From: Lindgomyces ingoldianus
Taxonomy: Eukaryota; Ascomycota; Dothideomycetes; Pleosporales; Lindgomycetaceae
Direction of reading: 5' to 3'
Length of the DNA: 64,000 bases
Assembly: GCF_010093535.1 (NCBI RefSeq)
Contig: NW_022985210.1
Location: 6,079 to 70,078 of the forward strand
Shown: positions 36,211 to 48,480 of the stretch, in pieces
Layout of the letters: each line of letters begins with the position of its first letter
Numbering within the stretch: position 1 is the first letter of the stretch
The notes under the pieces: generated by a model
What the model was told of the DNA's origin: nothing
What the model saw: the letters and a program-made list of their open reading frames with translations, nothing else
Database searches by the model: none
Position numbers and translations under genes: made by a program

Positions 36211-39200
36211 AACTATTCTTAAACCTAAATAACCTACTATAAAGATAAAATAGTAGATAGCACAGATAGCACTAAAAGTAAGCTTTTAAAGAAAGATAGA
36301 AGTGTATTATAAGAAAAATAAATTGCTGCTAAGCCTTACTTGTTAGGATTTATGCTTATATACAAAGCACAGGTTATGTAACCTCTAAACAGGCTAGGGG
36401 AGGCCATCCTATCCCGCTCTAGGACATCCCGCCTTACACCTACCTTAATGTGCTAACTATTGCTCTAAGCAAGCTTTTGCTTTTACAGATTATTTATAAA
36501 CTGTTGTAGTATTTTAATAGTTAAGAAAGTAAAGAGATTCTTAGAACTATTAGGCTATATAAGATAAATAATTAGAGACTATTTAAAGATTACTATACTA
36601 TTAACAAACACTATAACTAAAAAGTAAGTAATAGCAAAGTTTATCTAGACCTTATAAATAAATAAAGCATTTATAGCCTTAAAATAAGCTATAACAGACA
36701 AATTAGTACTAAGAATGTACAACCTATAACTAGACACTAAGATCTACACAGACACATCCCTAGAAGCTAGCAGAGCTGCGTTGTATTAAAAATAGAAAGA
36801 CAGAAAATAGCACCTAGTTGCGTACTATTCTGCTAAGTTCTTAGAACCTAAAGCAGGCTACAGCATACCTAACAAAGAGCTAAAAGCAATACTAAATGCT
36901 GTAAGAGTATAGGCTATAAAACTACATAAAATAGTAAAACTATTCTATATTATAACTAATTATGCAAATTTAGTTATGTTTCTAATAGTAAAGAAACTGT
37001 TGCTAATGCACATAAAATAAGCAATAAAACTTGCACAGTTTAACTGCATTATTAAGCATGTTCTAGAAACATAAAACTAGTAGGCTAACACTCTTAGCTA
37101 AAAACTAAATTATTTTAATAAAAAAAAAAAACTAAAAAGTTTACACTCTTTAAGAAAACTAATAAAAGATAGATTTATAATAAACTCTAACTTATAAAAG
37201 AGTTTTACATGCTTACAGCTAGTAAGCAAGAATAAAAGAACTTAATCTATAAATATTATAAATCTCTAATGTTTAGACATCTAGGAATAGGCACCCTTTA
37301 GAAAAAGTTAAAGGCTGCTATACTATAATAAATACTAAAGATAAAGCAACTATATATAGAGGTGCTTAGAGAATGTAATACCTGTAACAGAAACAATCTA
37401 CAGAGGCATAAGGCCTATAAGTACTTCTAACTAATTAAGGCACTAAAGCTACTATAGATAATAATTATAATAGACTTTATTACAGAATTACCTCTGTTTA
37501 AGAAACTAGGGACAGACAGAATGTGCAATATAATTATAGTAGCTCTAGATAAAACTACTAAATATCTACATATCTAGCCCTTAGAAAAAATAATAACTGC
37601 TAAAAAATTTATTTATAAATTAAAATAAAACATAATATTAGTATATAAGTGCTTTAAGATTATTATCTCTAACTAAGATAAGCTATTTACTAGCAGTTTC
37701 TAGAAAGCAGTAATGCAACACCTTAGTATAACACATAAACTATTAACAGCCTACTACCTGCAAACAAACAGCTAGACTAAAAGAGTAAATGCAGAAGTAA
37801 AGAAGTACTTAAAAAAGTACATCTTTTACACTTAAAATAATTAAATAGTATAGCTTTTAATAGCACAGCTAGCTATTAACAACATAGAGTTAGCTATAAT
37901 AAAAGAAACACTATATAAAGCTAATTTTAGATATAACCTCTACTTTGCATTACATAGAAATTAACCTATAGACCTGCAGAAATTAATAGATTAGCTAATA
38001 GACTTATAATAAATATATAAAAAGTTAGCTGTAAAAGCTAAACTTAGTAAAGAGATAATAAAAAAAATATAAACAAATTATAACAACTAAAACTAGAGAT
38101 CTACTTAGAAGATTATATGTACTTTAACACTAAGAACCTTAAGATACCTAGGCCTTTTAAGAAGTTAGTAAAAAAAAGAATAAAACTTTATAAAGTCTTA
38201 TAAACTTAGTAAGACAACTATAAGCTTAAGCTTTCTTTACACATAAAAATCTACTTATAGTTCTACATCTCTAGATTAGAAAAAGCACTAAAAGAAATTC
38301 CTTTATCTATATAAGAATAAAAAAACAAAGAAATAAAGTATAAAGTTAAATGTATTATAAGTAATTAAAAAAACTAGAAAGAATTTTTAGTAAAATAAAA
38401 AAAGTAGCCTACTAGTAAAAACACATAAAAACTAGCTAAGAATTTACAGAACACGCAGCTATTAGTATAAAAGTACCTTTAGGCTTGTCTAAAAGAAACT
38501 AGCTAAGTAATAAAGCACCTATATTAAAAAGAACAGCTATGTTATTACTAGATAGCAGCAGCCTTTAGAGACAAGTCTTAGCTAATAAAGGTTAAGAAAA
38601 AAAACAGCTTTTTACTTTAGCCTTAAAAGCTTTTATCTTATCTAAGAAGAAGAGATCCCCTTTTAAGTACTTTATATAATAAGCATCTAACAGATTTAGT
38701 AATTTTTAGATATAATTCTATCTAAAACGCTTCTTATCTATTACCCCTAGCATCTCCTCCTACAAGTGGAGCTGTTTCTAGTCCTAAGCCTGCTGCTCTT
38801 TTAGAAGAAGGCGCTTACAGGCTAGCTACTCTTTTAGCAGAGCACACTCTTAAGCCTTTGCAACAGAGGCCTCTTAAAGAAGCGCCTCCCTCTCTTTCTC
38901 TAGACAGTTCTAGGTAGTGTTAGAAATAAAAGCATTACACTTACTATGCTTTTTTACACACTTAACATAGTTATCTAAGGACAGCATTAACACACATAAT
39001 AACTCTAAGAATTAGCAAGTGCTATAAGGCCTTATCTTTATCTAGTAAAAGGGATTAAAACAAAGAGTAACATAAAGATAATAAGATAAATAGGACTAAT
39101 AAGCTATTTAGTAGATAAATGCTTACCTTATAAACAAACTCTTACTAACATAGTTATGTAAGCAGAGTAGTAAGGACGCTGCTAGGGAGAAGGGGCAGCG

Positions 39201-39806
39201 TGTTACAGTCTATAGTTAGACTAGCGTAACTCCACTAGCAGTGCTCCACAATCTAGCCAGGTTAGGACAGGGCTCGCTTAAGAACTAATTAGAGGACGCG
39301 GAGGCAGCGCAGCTGCCTGCAATTGCAGAAGAATGCGTTGTCTAGTAAGAAAGCAGGCTGCAAATCTAGGGAGCTTAAGGGAGCTTAAGGGAGCCTGCAG
39401 AAGCCTCCTTAGCAAACTCCTATAAACTCTTGCTAGCTCCCCTTAGCGCATTAAGCACATGTATATAGTTTCTACATTAAATAACCTTTAGAAAGTGTGT
39501 TTAATGTTTAGTTTATTCTTTACATAAACTAAGTAGCATTTAGCTTTCTAAAGAGCTGTAATACTATTTATATATCTTGCACTATATATACCTCTAACCC
39601 TGTCTATTAGGACTGTTTGACCCTAGCCTCCCTACTGCCGCACATAGGGCAAACCACGATCTGGTCACTCTACCTCCCTCCATTAGCCTATTAGCCTGTA
39701 CGTAGGACTGTACACCCTACCGGATTGGCCCCTACCTCCCGTCCTACTCCCCCCCCCCTAGGAATACTATAAGACCTGAGTGCTTCCTGAAGCAAGGATT
39801 GTAACA
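39201..39806 (+). repeat. Gypsy-1 3' LTR
   Basis: It runs TGTTACAG...TTGTAACA, 606 bp, preceded by a purine tract (GGGAGAAGGGG). The inner half carries more C-to-T/G-to-A changes than the outer half, the reverse of the 5' LTR. Confidence 0.93.
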
Positions 39807-39985
39807 ATAAATGCTTTGTTTAAAAGAGATAGGGAGGCAGCTACAAGTAGTGCTTTAGGTATCCTAATAAGAAATAGAGACATAAGATAATTAAGGAGGT
39901 AGTTACAAGCAGATCTCGCGCTCAGATGGTATAGGGGTCTATATGGATTAACAATAGAGGCAGGGTACGCAGGAGCCCCCTAGTA

Positions 39986-40408
39986 GTGATGAAAAGAGAC
40001 CCTAATCAAGCTAGGAGAGGCTACACAGCATGGAGCTACCAGGAGGCGCTGCGCGAGGGCCTCCTACGTAACTACCACCAAGGGGAGCTATTCATGCAGG
40101 ATAATGCGCCCATCCATACAGCACATAGTACTGCTGAGTTCCTCGCCAGCCACCAGGTTAGGACTATGGTGTGGCCACGCTATTCACCTGATCTCAATCC
40201 TATCAAGCACCTCTGGTGGATGCTTAAACGGACGGTCCATAGGCTATACCCTCATCTCCGCCAGCTAGGGGATAGTGAAGACGAGTGGGATGAGTTCTGT
40301 AAGGCTCTAAAGGTAGCATGGCAGAGGATACTAAATGCATACATTAAGAAGCTTATTCTCTTAATGCTAAGGCGCCTTAAAGTTCTGCGACGCGCGCGAG
40401 GATATTAA
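39986..40408 (+). pseudogene. Tc1/mariner transposase, C-terminal half (DDE_3), catalytic E lost
   Basis: This 140-codon open frame carries GELFMQDNAPIHTA with the second catalytic D and WPRYSPDLNPIKHLWWMLK. The family third residue E is K here (GAG to AAG), 34 residues after the D, i.e. a DD34E spacing with the E lost. Upstream in-frame codons back to 39812 contain stops, and the N-terminal half lies on the other side of Gypsy-1 at 27100-27568. The fragment cannot be an active transposase. Confidence 0.85.
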
Positions 40409-40611
40409 ACAAAATATTAAGCTAATTGCGATTATTTTAAGTGACTTTTTAAGTCTGTGCGACCACCTAGTGAGGTGGTAGACTATTTTGAAGTTGGTGG
40501 GTGAAATGGTGGGTGCTCGTATTCGGCTGTCGGCGAACCAAACTTTTGACTTAGTACTGTATAACATGGAACACAAGCGAGTCGGTAACATAAGCGAGTT
40601 AGTAGCCTCAC

Positions 40612-40908
40612 TGTAACGATTCTCATGACTCGTTCCATCTCGGGTCGCCCCGGAACCTATCCGAAGGGTCTCCGTATCGGCTCCGACCCTGACTCGACTC
40701 TGCCCGGCCCCCTGCTGTTACCCCTATTCCCTCATGTATTTAGTTGCACCTCGCCCCTGTAGCTAGCTCGGTAGTTTTCTGATATCCTACGTACAAGGCC
40801 TATAGGTGTCATTGGTATTCCCAGGTCTCTGAGTCCCCACGCACTCCCATATGCCTCTGAGTGGATTCATACCGCATTCGGACCCATTGTCTTGCCTGCG
40901 CTGTTACA
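40612..40908 (+). repeat. Gypsy-2 5' LTR
   Basis: It runs TGTAACGATT...GCGCTGTTACA, 297 bp, the least mutated copy of this LTR in the window and therefore the best reference for the family. Confidence 0.95.
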
Positions 40909-43900
40909 TTATATCAGAAAACTTGCTTTTGCTAGTGACAGCCTTGTTACAATATCGCATTAATTGTCTGTTTAACTACGTCTAAGCCTAAGACGCGTCT
41001 AATTTAGTTTAGGTTGTGATCCTCTACACTGTTACATTAAATTACTTAGTCTATAGACTAGATCCTATTAACCTCTGGTTAACTGAAGCCTTTGGGTTTG
41101 GAACTTCCTATCCCCTGCGATTAGGATTGCCTTTGGAAAAGTTGCATAGAGGCGCTAAGGTAGAAACTTAGAGACTACTAATAACCCATTAGGATTAGAG
41201 GCAACTGCTGATGCCTGACTACTAACCACCCCCTGACCCCAGAGTTAAAGCACGCTCTAGGCGAGGCAAGCCCCTAGAGTTAATGAACGATCTATGTTAA
41301 CAGCTGAACCTGCTTCGGCAGGACCTAAAGCTAGCCCCACCCGATTCGGACTTGAGCCACAGCAACATGTCCTGATAGACCTTGATTAACTACTGAATCA
41401 CCCCTAATAATGCCTTGAATCATCCCTGCTACATTAATGGCAGGGGACCTTTTAGGCACCCCTAACAATGCCTTGAATCACCTCTGCCACTCTAATAGCA
41501 AGAGACCTTTGAGGCACCCCTGACAACGCCTGAATGCCACCACACTAAACGCACGCCTAAGATTGATAACCGCACAGATGGCAATGAACAAAGGTCTTGA
41601 TGATTAACAGGCTAGACATCTAATTAGATTACTTTTAGTTTAGGAACACAGAAGAAATAATTAAGCTTTTGTAAACTTACTTTATTACTAGCAACAAAGA
41701 GACAGAGGCGCGACAGGCGTTTTAAACTCTAAGGATAGGTAAAGAAGAAGCGTTCCCTGCCTTTAAAGCTTGCTTTATTAGTGCTGCTGTTAAAGGGTCT
41801 ATATTAAAGGCAGAATAGTTTTTCTACTTATAGAAAAAAATACTACCTAGCCTAAGAGTACTAAACTTAGGTTTTAAGCACACTTAGAAGGGCTTCTTTA
41901 AGACTATAGTAGCCTACCTAATAGCCTACAATATAGAAAGAAGGAATACCCCTACTATTTTAAAGCAAACTGTTAATCTCACCTAACAGTCTACTGTTAG
42001 ACCTAGTACAGATTAGTCTTAGAAGGTTTCTAGTAATACATCTAAGGCAGTATACTATTCTAGTGCACCCTGACCTGCACCTTTGTTAGTACCCTAGTCT
42101 ACGTTAGTTACCTATAGACAATCTAGCTAGACACCTGCCCTAGAAAGACAGATAACTCCTAGCAACTGTTATAATTATAGAAAACTAGGACATTTTGCTA
42201 GCAACTGCCCTATTCTTAGAGTACAAGAAATAGAGGTGGAGCAGTAAGATTTTAAAGAAGAATTTATAGACACAAATAATTTTAACTTAGATGCCTTCTA
42301 GATAGGAAATAGTAACGCTTAGAAAAACTTTTTGTCCTAGGCTTAAGTAAGTATAATTTATTAAACATTAATCTATTACACTTGTTTAAAGGAAAACACT
42401 TCTAAGTCCCTACTGTTTTATATTTAAAAAGCATTAAAGTTTATTTAAATCTTTTAGTTAATACTAGTGCTTATAGTTTTCTATTTATTAACTTACTAAC
42501 TGCTAAGTTATTATTTTAATGCCTTTATGTCTCTATCTAACGCTTACTATTTAAAGTTATAGTTAAGGGCTTTTAAGATTAGATCTAAGTCCCTGTCTAC
42601 TAGTATATCTGCCTGCACATGCAAATTAATAGGAGAAGCATTTAAAACTGCCCCTTTGTTATTATAGACCTTAGCTTCTAGAATTATATTATTAGTATTA
42701 AATAGTTACATTGTTTTAAACTCTATCTAGATATAAAGAGGAATTAGATTATATAGCCTAGTAAATATCTACCTACTTATAAACCTTTACTGCCCTTGCT
42801 TATGCAATTAACCTAGCCTACGCGTAATAAAGAAGTAGAGTTAGATATTAAACAACATAACGCACTATAGAAAAAGGACTAATTTTAGCAGTTATACAGC
42901 CTAATAATCCACTGCATTAAGGGTTTGCTAAGGCTACTAAAATTATACAGATCTTCTATTATTTATAGTCTAAAGACACTTAAATTGTCCTTCTGCCTAT
43001 CTATTAAGAAGTCTAGAACAGGTCTAAAGGAGGTCTATTTAGCTACTATTACCTTAATTTTAGCAAATGCTTTTTATTTTAACATAAAAAGAAAAAAGAA
43101 TAAGTTCTTTTTAACTTTTATCTATAAAATTAAGTAGTTAATTAAAAATAAGTAAGCTTTATAGTTAAACGCTAAACATAAAACTAAAGCATTAGTAAAC
43201 CTCTAATTGCCCTCTAAATACTATTAGTACTAAGATGTATTTAGCTACACAGCAGCTTACTAGCTACTAGTACATTGTCTATATAACTACAAGATTGTCC
43301 TTACAGAGCCTCTCCCTAACAGTTATAGTCTGTTGTACAAACAGAACCTTAAGGAGCTAGAGGTAATAAAGAAATATATTATAGACAATCTAAAATATAG
43401 CTTTATTAAGTAGAGTTAGAGCCCTTTTACATCTCCTATCTTTTATGTACAGAAACTAAATAGTAACTTATGTATCTGCGTTAATTACTGCAAACTTAAC
43501 GCTCTTACCTGCAAGGATGTGTATCTAATACTGTGCATAGATAAACTCCTGTTAAGACCTACTAAAGCAGCAATCTTTACTAAGTTTAATATTTGCGCAG
43601 CTTTTAACAAAATTAGGATAGATCTAAGCTCTAAAAAGTGTACTACTTTTTAGACATAATATAAAACTTATAAGTGTAAAGTTCTGCTTTTTAGATTATG
43701 CAATAGTCTAGTAACTTACTAGCGCTATATAAACAACATATTAATTAACTATCTAGATAATTTCTGCATTACTTATCTTAATAACATTCTTATTTACTTT
43801 AAAAATAAGGTAACTTATATCCTTTATATTAAGAAAGTCTTAGAAAGGCTCTAGCAAGCAGAATTATAAGTAAAGATTAAAAAAAGTAAATTTTATGTTA

Positions 43901-46477
43901 CTTAAATAAGGTATCTTAGCTATATACTTTTAAACAAAGGACTAGAGGTTAACTTAGAGAAAGTAGAGGTGCTACGCAACTAGCAGGCGCCTACTACTGT
44001 AACAAGTGTGAAATCTTTTTTAGGCTTTACTAGATTTTATTAGTAATTTATTCTAAAATTTTTTTATGTAGTAAAACTAATTATTATGCTTTAGAGCCTT
44101 ACTACTTTTTTTATATAGACTTTAGAGTGTAATGTAGCTTTTAAAAAGCTAAAGTCTATGCTACTAAGTATACTTATACTTTACTATTTTAACTTTATGT
44201 TGTAAACTAAAATTAAAACTAACACTTTTAATAAGGTAGTAGCAGGAGTTCTTTTTTAGAAACAAGCAGATAGAAATTAGTGCCTAGTATTGTTCTATAG
44301 CAAGGTCCTATCTAGTTTAGAGCTAAACTAAGAGATACATAATAAGGAGCTATTTATAATTATTACTGCGTTTAAATAATAAAGAGCTAAGCTTACATTT
44401 ATAGCAATAAGCACTTTAGTATATACTAATTATTATTTATTAAAGTACTTTATAATAATAAAGGTGCTAAATGCTTGTTAAGTCTATTAGGCTAAAAAGT
44501 TAGCTTAGTATTACTTCTAAATTAAGTACACCCCTAGTAAAAACAACACTAGGGCAGACATTCTTAGTTGTTGCAAATAAAATGTAGAAAATTTAAAAGC
44601 AGCTTAAACTAATAATAAGTTAAGGGTTCTACTAGAACTGCACTAACTGCACCCCTAAATTAACTCTAAACTAGCCTAGTACTATATTACTTAAATAACA
44701 ACTTAAGCAGCTACACTAAATATTATAGAAGGACTAAACTAAGTTATGTCTTTAGATTCTCTAAAATTAATTAACGCATTACTTTAAAAAAATTAAGCTT
44801 TTTTTACGTAGAAGCAAAAACTTTTACTCTGCTATTATTAAATAGGAAACAGACTACTCCTCTATGCTAACTGCTTATGTGTGCTAGCAGACTTGTTGCT
44901 GTGTACCTAACTTATCTAAGAAGTCTATAACTAAGTATCTTTAGCACATTCTAGTGCTACTAAGACCTATTAGTTACTAGCCTAAAAGTACTACTAGAAG
45001 GGTATAGAAGCTACTTGCAAATAATACATACAGAATTACCTTCTTTGTTATAAGGCTTATTTAAAATAGACTTAAACTCTAGGCTTTATCTACCCCTTAC
45101 TAATTCCTACTTAACTAATGCAGCACTTGTGCATTAACTTTAAGGAGTTTTTTAAAGACAAGTCTAGATATAATTAGATTATAGTTATAATTAATTGCTT
45201 ATTAAAATAAGCTATTTCTATCCCTTGCTATAAAATAATTAACGCCTAGAGAATAGCTACTTTATTTATTTAATAAGTATACTGTTTTAGCTACACACCT
45301 AAAACTATTATTTCTAATTAAGAACCTTAGTTTATATCTAGTTTCTAGTCTAAATTTTATTAAATTTTAGGCATAAAAGTTAAGCTTTTTACTACTTATT
45401 ATAAGAAAATAGATAGCTAAATAAAGATTATAAATAAGTATATTAATTAAAAACTAAGGCTTTTTATATCTTTTTACTAAGATAACTAGAGTTCCTTACT
45501 GCCTCTAATTAATTAGGCTTAGATAACCTTGCTCTATGCAATAATTAAAATGTCTTTGTATTAAGTCTTATACAGCTTTAAACTATGTTAAAGCTAGGAC
45601 TAGAAACATTCTATAGAACCTATTACAGCTATAGATAAGCTAAATTATAAAGATGCCCTAGCATTAGCAACCTGCATGCATGCAGCCTAGGAGTTAGCTA
45701 AGACCTATATAGAAAAGACCTAGGATTAGATGCAAACTGTAGTTAACTGCTACTACTAGCTAGTTAACTAGGAGGTTAGCAACATAGTCTACTTAAACAC
45801 TAAGAACCTAGCTATTTAAAGACCTAGCTAAAAACTATCTAAATAATAAGAAGGCCTCTTTAAGGTACTTAAATAAGTTAGAAACTTGTACTGCCTAAAG
45901 CTACCTTTAGAGTTAAAGATACATAATATTTTTGCACTAAACATACTTTATAAAGATTTTTAGAATCTACTCCTAAAACAAGAACCTCTAAAACCCCCTA
46001 AAATTGCTATTAATAGGGTAGAGAAGTAGGAAGTAAAGGAAATACTTGCTAGCAAGCTCTACTAAAAAACGCTTAAGTACTAGGTAAAATAAGTAGAACA
46101 TAACTCTAATCTAGTCTAGTATAAGGCTTTAAATTTTATAGGTTCCCCTTATAAATTAAAAGCTTTTTATAATAAGCATCTAAATTAGCTAGGACCTTTA
46201 AAGGCCTTATAGAAGTAAATTAAGGCTTTTAAAGCTAGTGTAGAAGGCATAGATTACTTAGCAGATAATAAGGTATAAAAGTAAGAAGTAAATTTATAGT
46301 TATATATAAAGGTATTACAACTCTAAAGACACTGCTAGTAGTGCAAAGGAATACTTAGTAAGGACACCTAGCTAAATTAGACTAGTTTTGTTTTAAGGAT
46401 GCAGAGGATATAACAGTGATACTTTGTACTATAACTACTACTGATAGGGACTATTAGTCTATAGAGGGGGGGGGTAG

Positions 46478-46774
46478 TGTAACAATTCTTATGAATTGTT
46501 CCATCTTGGGTCGCCCCGGAACCTATCCGAAGGGTCTCCGTATCGGCTCCGACCCTGACTCGACTCTGCCCAGCCCCCTGCTGTTACCCCTATTCCCTCA
46601 TGTATTTAGTTGCACCTTGCCCCTGTAGCTAGCTCAGTAGTTTTCTGATATCCTACGTACAAGGCCTATAGGTGTCATTGGTATTCCCAGGTCTCTGAGT
46701 CCCCACGCACTCCCATATGCCTCTGAGTGGATTCATACCGCATTCGGACCCATTGTCTTGCCTGCGCCGTTACA
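46478..46774 (+). repeat. Gypsy-2 3' LTR
   Basis: It is 297 bp and differs from the 5' LTR at about a dozen sites, mostly TCG to TTG, TCA to TTA and CGG/CGA to CAG/CAA, concentrated in the first 40 bp next to the element interior. Confidence 0.95.
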
Positions 46775-46799
46775 CTCACTAACTTTGCGCAACGCGTTA

Positions 46800-48480
46800 A
46801 CTATTAACTACTATAGCTTAACTAACCACTTCTTAATTACATTTAAATAAAGCAGGTATTATCCTTGCTATCTAAGCCCTTAATTACGCGCAAATTAAAA
46901 GTGTAAATTATGCTGTAGCCACATTTAACATGCCCTAATTAACCCTAAACAACTAACGCGCTAGTTAACCTGCACAACGTAATTACTAGCCTAACTTAAA
47001 GAAGCTTACTAAGCTAGAGAAGGAGTTAATTATTAGACATATACTTAACCTTAATTTACAAGAATTCTTGCCTAGCCTAAACGCTGTGTAAGTTATGGCT
47101 AACAATCTGCTTACTGCATGCAGTGCTTAGCTAGTAGGAAAGAACTAGCTGCTAAACTTTGTTAAGCGTACAGATAGCCTTACTATGTGTTTTAATTAAC
47201 TGTACAACTAGCAGCAAGCTCTATGCAAGGATCCTAGGATAATACAGACCTAGTTTGAGCTTGTACAGCGTACGCAGGCTACCTATAGGATCTTAGACAA
47301 GGATACCTTTAACTTTAACAAAGCTAGCTTTATAATAGGCTAGATAACATCTTAAATAGTTGTTACTAGCTTAAAAAGATATTATTAGCCTAAGGCAGTA
47401 TAACTAGGTAATTATAAGTAGGTTATAGTTATTTAGGGAATTAATGCTATAGGGTAGGCTATCCTACTATATATTATCTTTAAGGCCTAGTACCACCTAT
47501 CTGCCTGGTATAAGGATTAGGATATCCCAGGCAACTAGAAGATTAGTGTGAGTGAGAATAGATAGACTAATAATAATCTTAGAGTTGCCTAGCTAAGGCA
47601 CTTTATTAAGCATACTAAGAATAGGATAGTAGGCGCGCGCTAACTTCTAGTCCTAGATAGTTATGCAAGCTATTACTTAGCTGCGTTTAAAGACCTCTGC
47701 AGAGAGAATAATATCTACACACTTTATATGCCTCTACATTTATCACATCTCCTCTAGCTGCTTAATGTTAGCTGCTTCTTACTATTAAAGTGTGCGTATA
47801 GGGATAAGATTAACAGCTTAGTCTACTACTACATAAAGCATATTACTAAGCTTAAATTCCTGCCTTCCTTTAGGGCAGCTTTTAAGAAGGCCTTTATACT
47901 AGAGAATATTCGCGCAAGTTTTAGAGGTACAGGGCTAGTCCTGCTTGCGCTAGAAGTAGTACTATTAAAGCTTAATGTAGTTGTTTGTACGCCTTTACTA
48001 CTACTACTACCTTAACTAGAGGCTCTTTAGGTGTCGCAAACACTAAGTAATGCACGCAAACTTAAGGCGCAGTTAACTCTACTCTGTATAAGGATTTAAC
48101 AGCATTAAAACTTATCCCCTACATAGATGCTTTAGTTGCTAGATTGTCTTACTAAAGGTGCTAAAATAGTAATGCATTTAGCTCTGCTACTGTGTAATTA
48201 GGTCTCTGCCCTTTAAAAAGCTAATAAGGCTGCAACAAAGCAAAGGGCGCGTAAAAAAAGGCAGATCTAAAGGCATAGAGATATAATAATTAAAGAAGGT
48301 GCAGATATAGTTGCTTAAAGAGACACGCAGCAGCTGGCAGAGCAGAGTAGGCAGCAGGATGCATTAGCATTAGGGCAAAGTTAACAGGCTCTTGCGCGCT
48401 GTAGTTGCTGCAGGGAGCCTAGTTATAATTCTTACACATGTAAAAAGAATACTGTAGACGCTACTTTATCTTAGATACCT
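46800..48480 (+). pseudogene. Fot1/pogo-like transposase (DDE_1), RIP-inactivated
   Basis: Plus-strand translation shows family segments with TAG/TAA stops between them: YHLSAWYKD, ISVSENR, LRHFIKHTKNRIVGA, LLVLDSYASYYLAAFKDLC, YMPLHLSHLLQLLNVSCFS, INSLVYYYIKHITKLKFLP and AFILENIRASFRGTGL. The LVLDSYAS segment keeps the second catalytic D (family LxLDGHxSH). In LQLLNVSCFS the third D is N, a G-to-A change. The CENP-B-type N-terminal half near 46980-47250 is barely readable. The protein cannot be made or be active. Confidence 0.85.

Larger units (their letters stand above)
32150..36505. mobile_element. Composite insertion in Gypsy-1 pol (unresolved elements)
   Basis: Gypsy-1 RT stops matching after KVQKVLK-LK near 32145 and resumes at VKKVKRFLELLGYIR near 36505. 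The insert contains a 105-bp block at 32300-32404 repeated in direct orientation at about 35020-35139, an assembly gap, the 33245-33480 repeat, a minisatellite and two solo LTRs. Minus-strand frames at 33480-33720 show traces like the Lys/Arg-rich C-terminal tail of Fot1/pogo transposases. The inserting element was not identified. Confidence 0.6.
27569..39806 (+). mobile_element. Gypsy-1: chromovirus-type Ty3/Gypsy retrotransposon, with nested inserts
   Basis: The element is bounded by LTRs of about 607 bp and a perfect ATAAA duplication at 27564-27568 and 39807-39811. Domain order on the plus strand, all RIP-damaged, is: CCHC zinc knuckle 29455-29496 (CLNYKKVRHFC..NC), protease LIDSRCTFTA near 30802-30832 (G to R), reverse transcriptase with intact YLDDVLIY at about 31927-31950, then an insertion near 32150-36505. 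After it come the RT connection (FLELLGYIR), RNase H, integrase (FITELPL; NSxTKRVN near 37770) and a C-terminal chromodomain trace at 38330-38465 (EFLVK-KK-PTSKNT). Integrase after RNase H plus a chromodomain defines a chromovirus. The coding frame has dozens of TAG/TAA stops. Confidence 0.9.
27034..40559 (+). mobile_element. Tc1/mariner element, interrupted by Gypsy-1
   Basis: Left end TA|CAGCCACGCGTCAAAAGTTTGG and right end (complement) TA|CAGTACTAAGTCAAAAG share an imperfect inverted repeat of about 27 bp flanked by TA. Without the Gypsy insert and one 5-bp duplication, the element is about 1,283 bp. Its 5' half (27034-27568) encodes a degraded helix-turn-helix (LTPAQRLQIIAQ, TYRALKHKGIRLF). 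Its 3' half (39812-40408) encodes the catalytic end of the transposase. Confidence 0.88.
40612..46774 (+). mobile_element. Gypsy-2: complete chromovirus-type Ty3/Gypsy retrotransposon, RIP-degraded
   Basis: The element is 6,163 bp with 297-bp LTRs and a perfect CTCAC duplication at 40607-40611 and 46775-46779. Plus-strand frames interrupted by TAG/TAA show a gag zinc knuckle at 42168-42215 (NCYNYRKLGHFASNC, first pair C..Y). Reverse transcriptase lies at about 43310-43870 (PFTSPIFYVQK, ITYLNNILIYF where the YxDD motif has become YLNN). RNase H and integrase follow, then a chromodomain-like tail near 46020-46200 (EVKEILASKLY, SPYKLKAFYNKH). An 11-G polypurine tract precedes the 3' LTR. The element is dead. 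Confidence 0.92.

Noticed and set aside
42925..43137. 70-codon open frame inside Gypsy-2
   Set aside because: It is a stretch of the degraded pol region without a recognisable domain start, not a separate gene.
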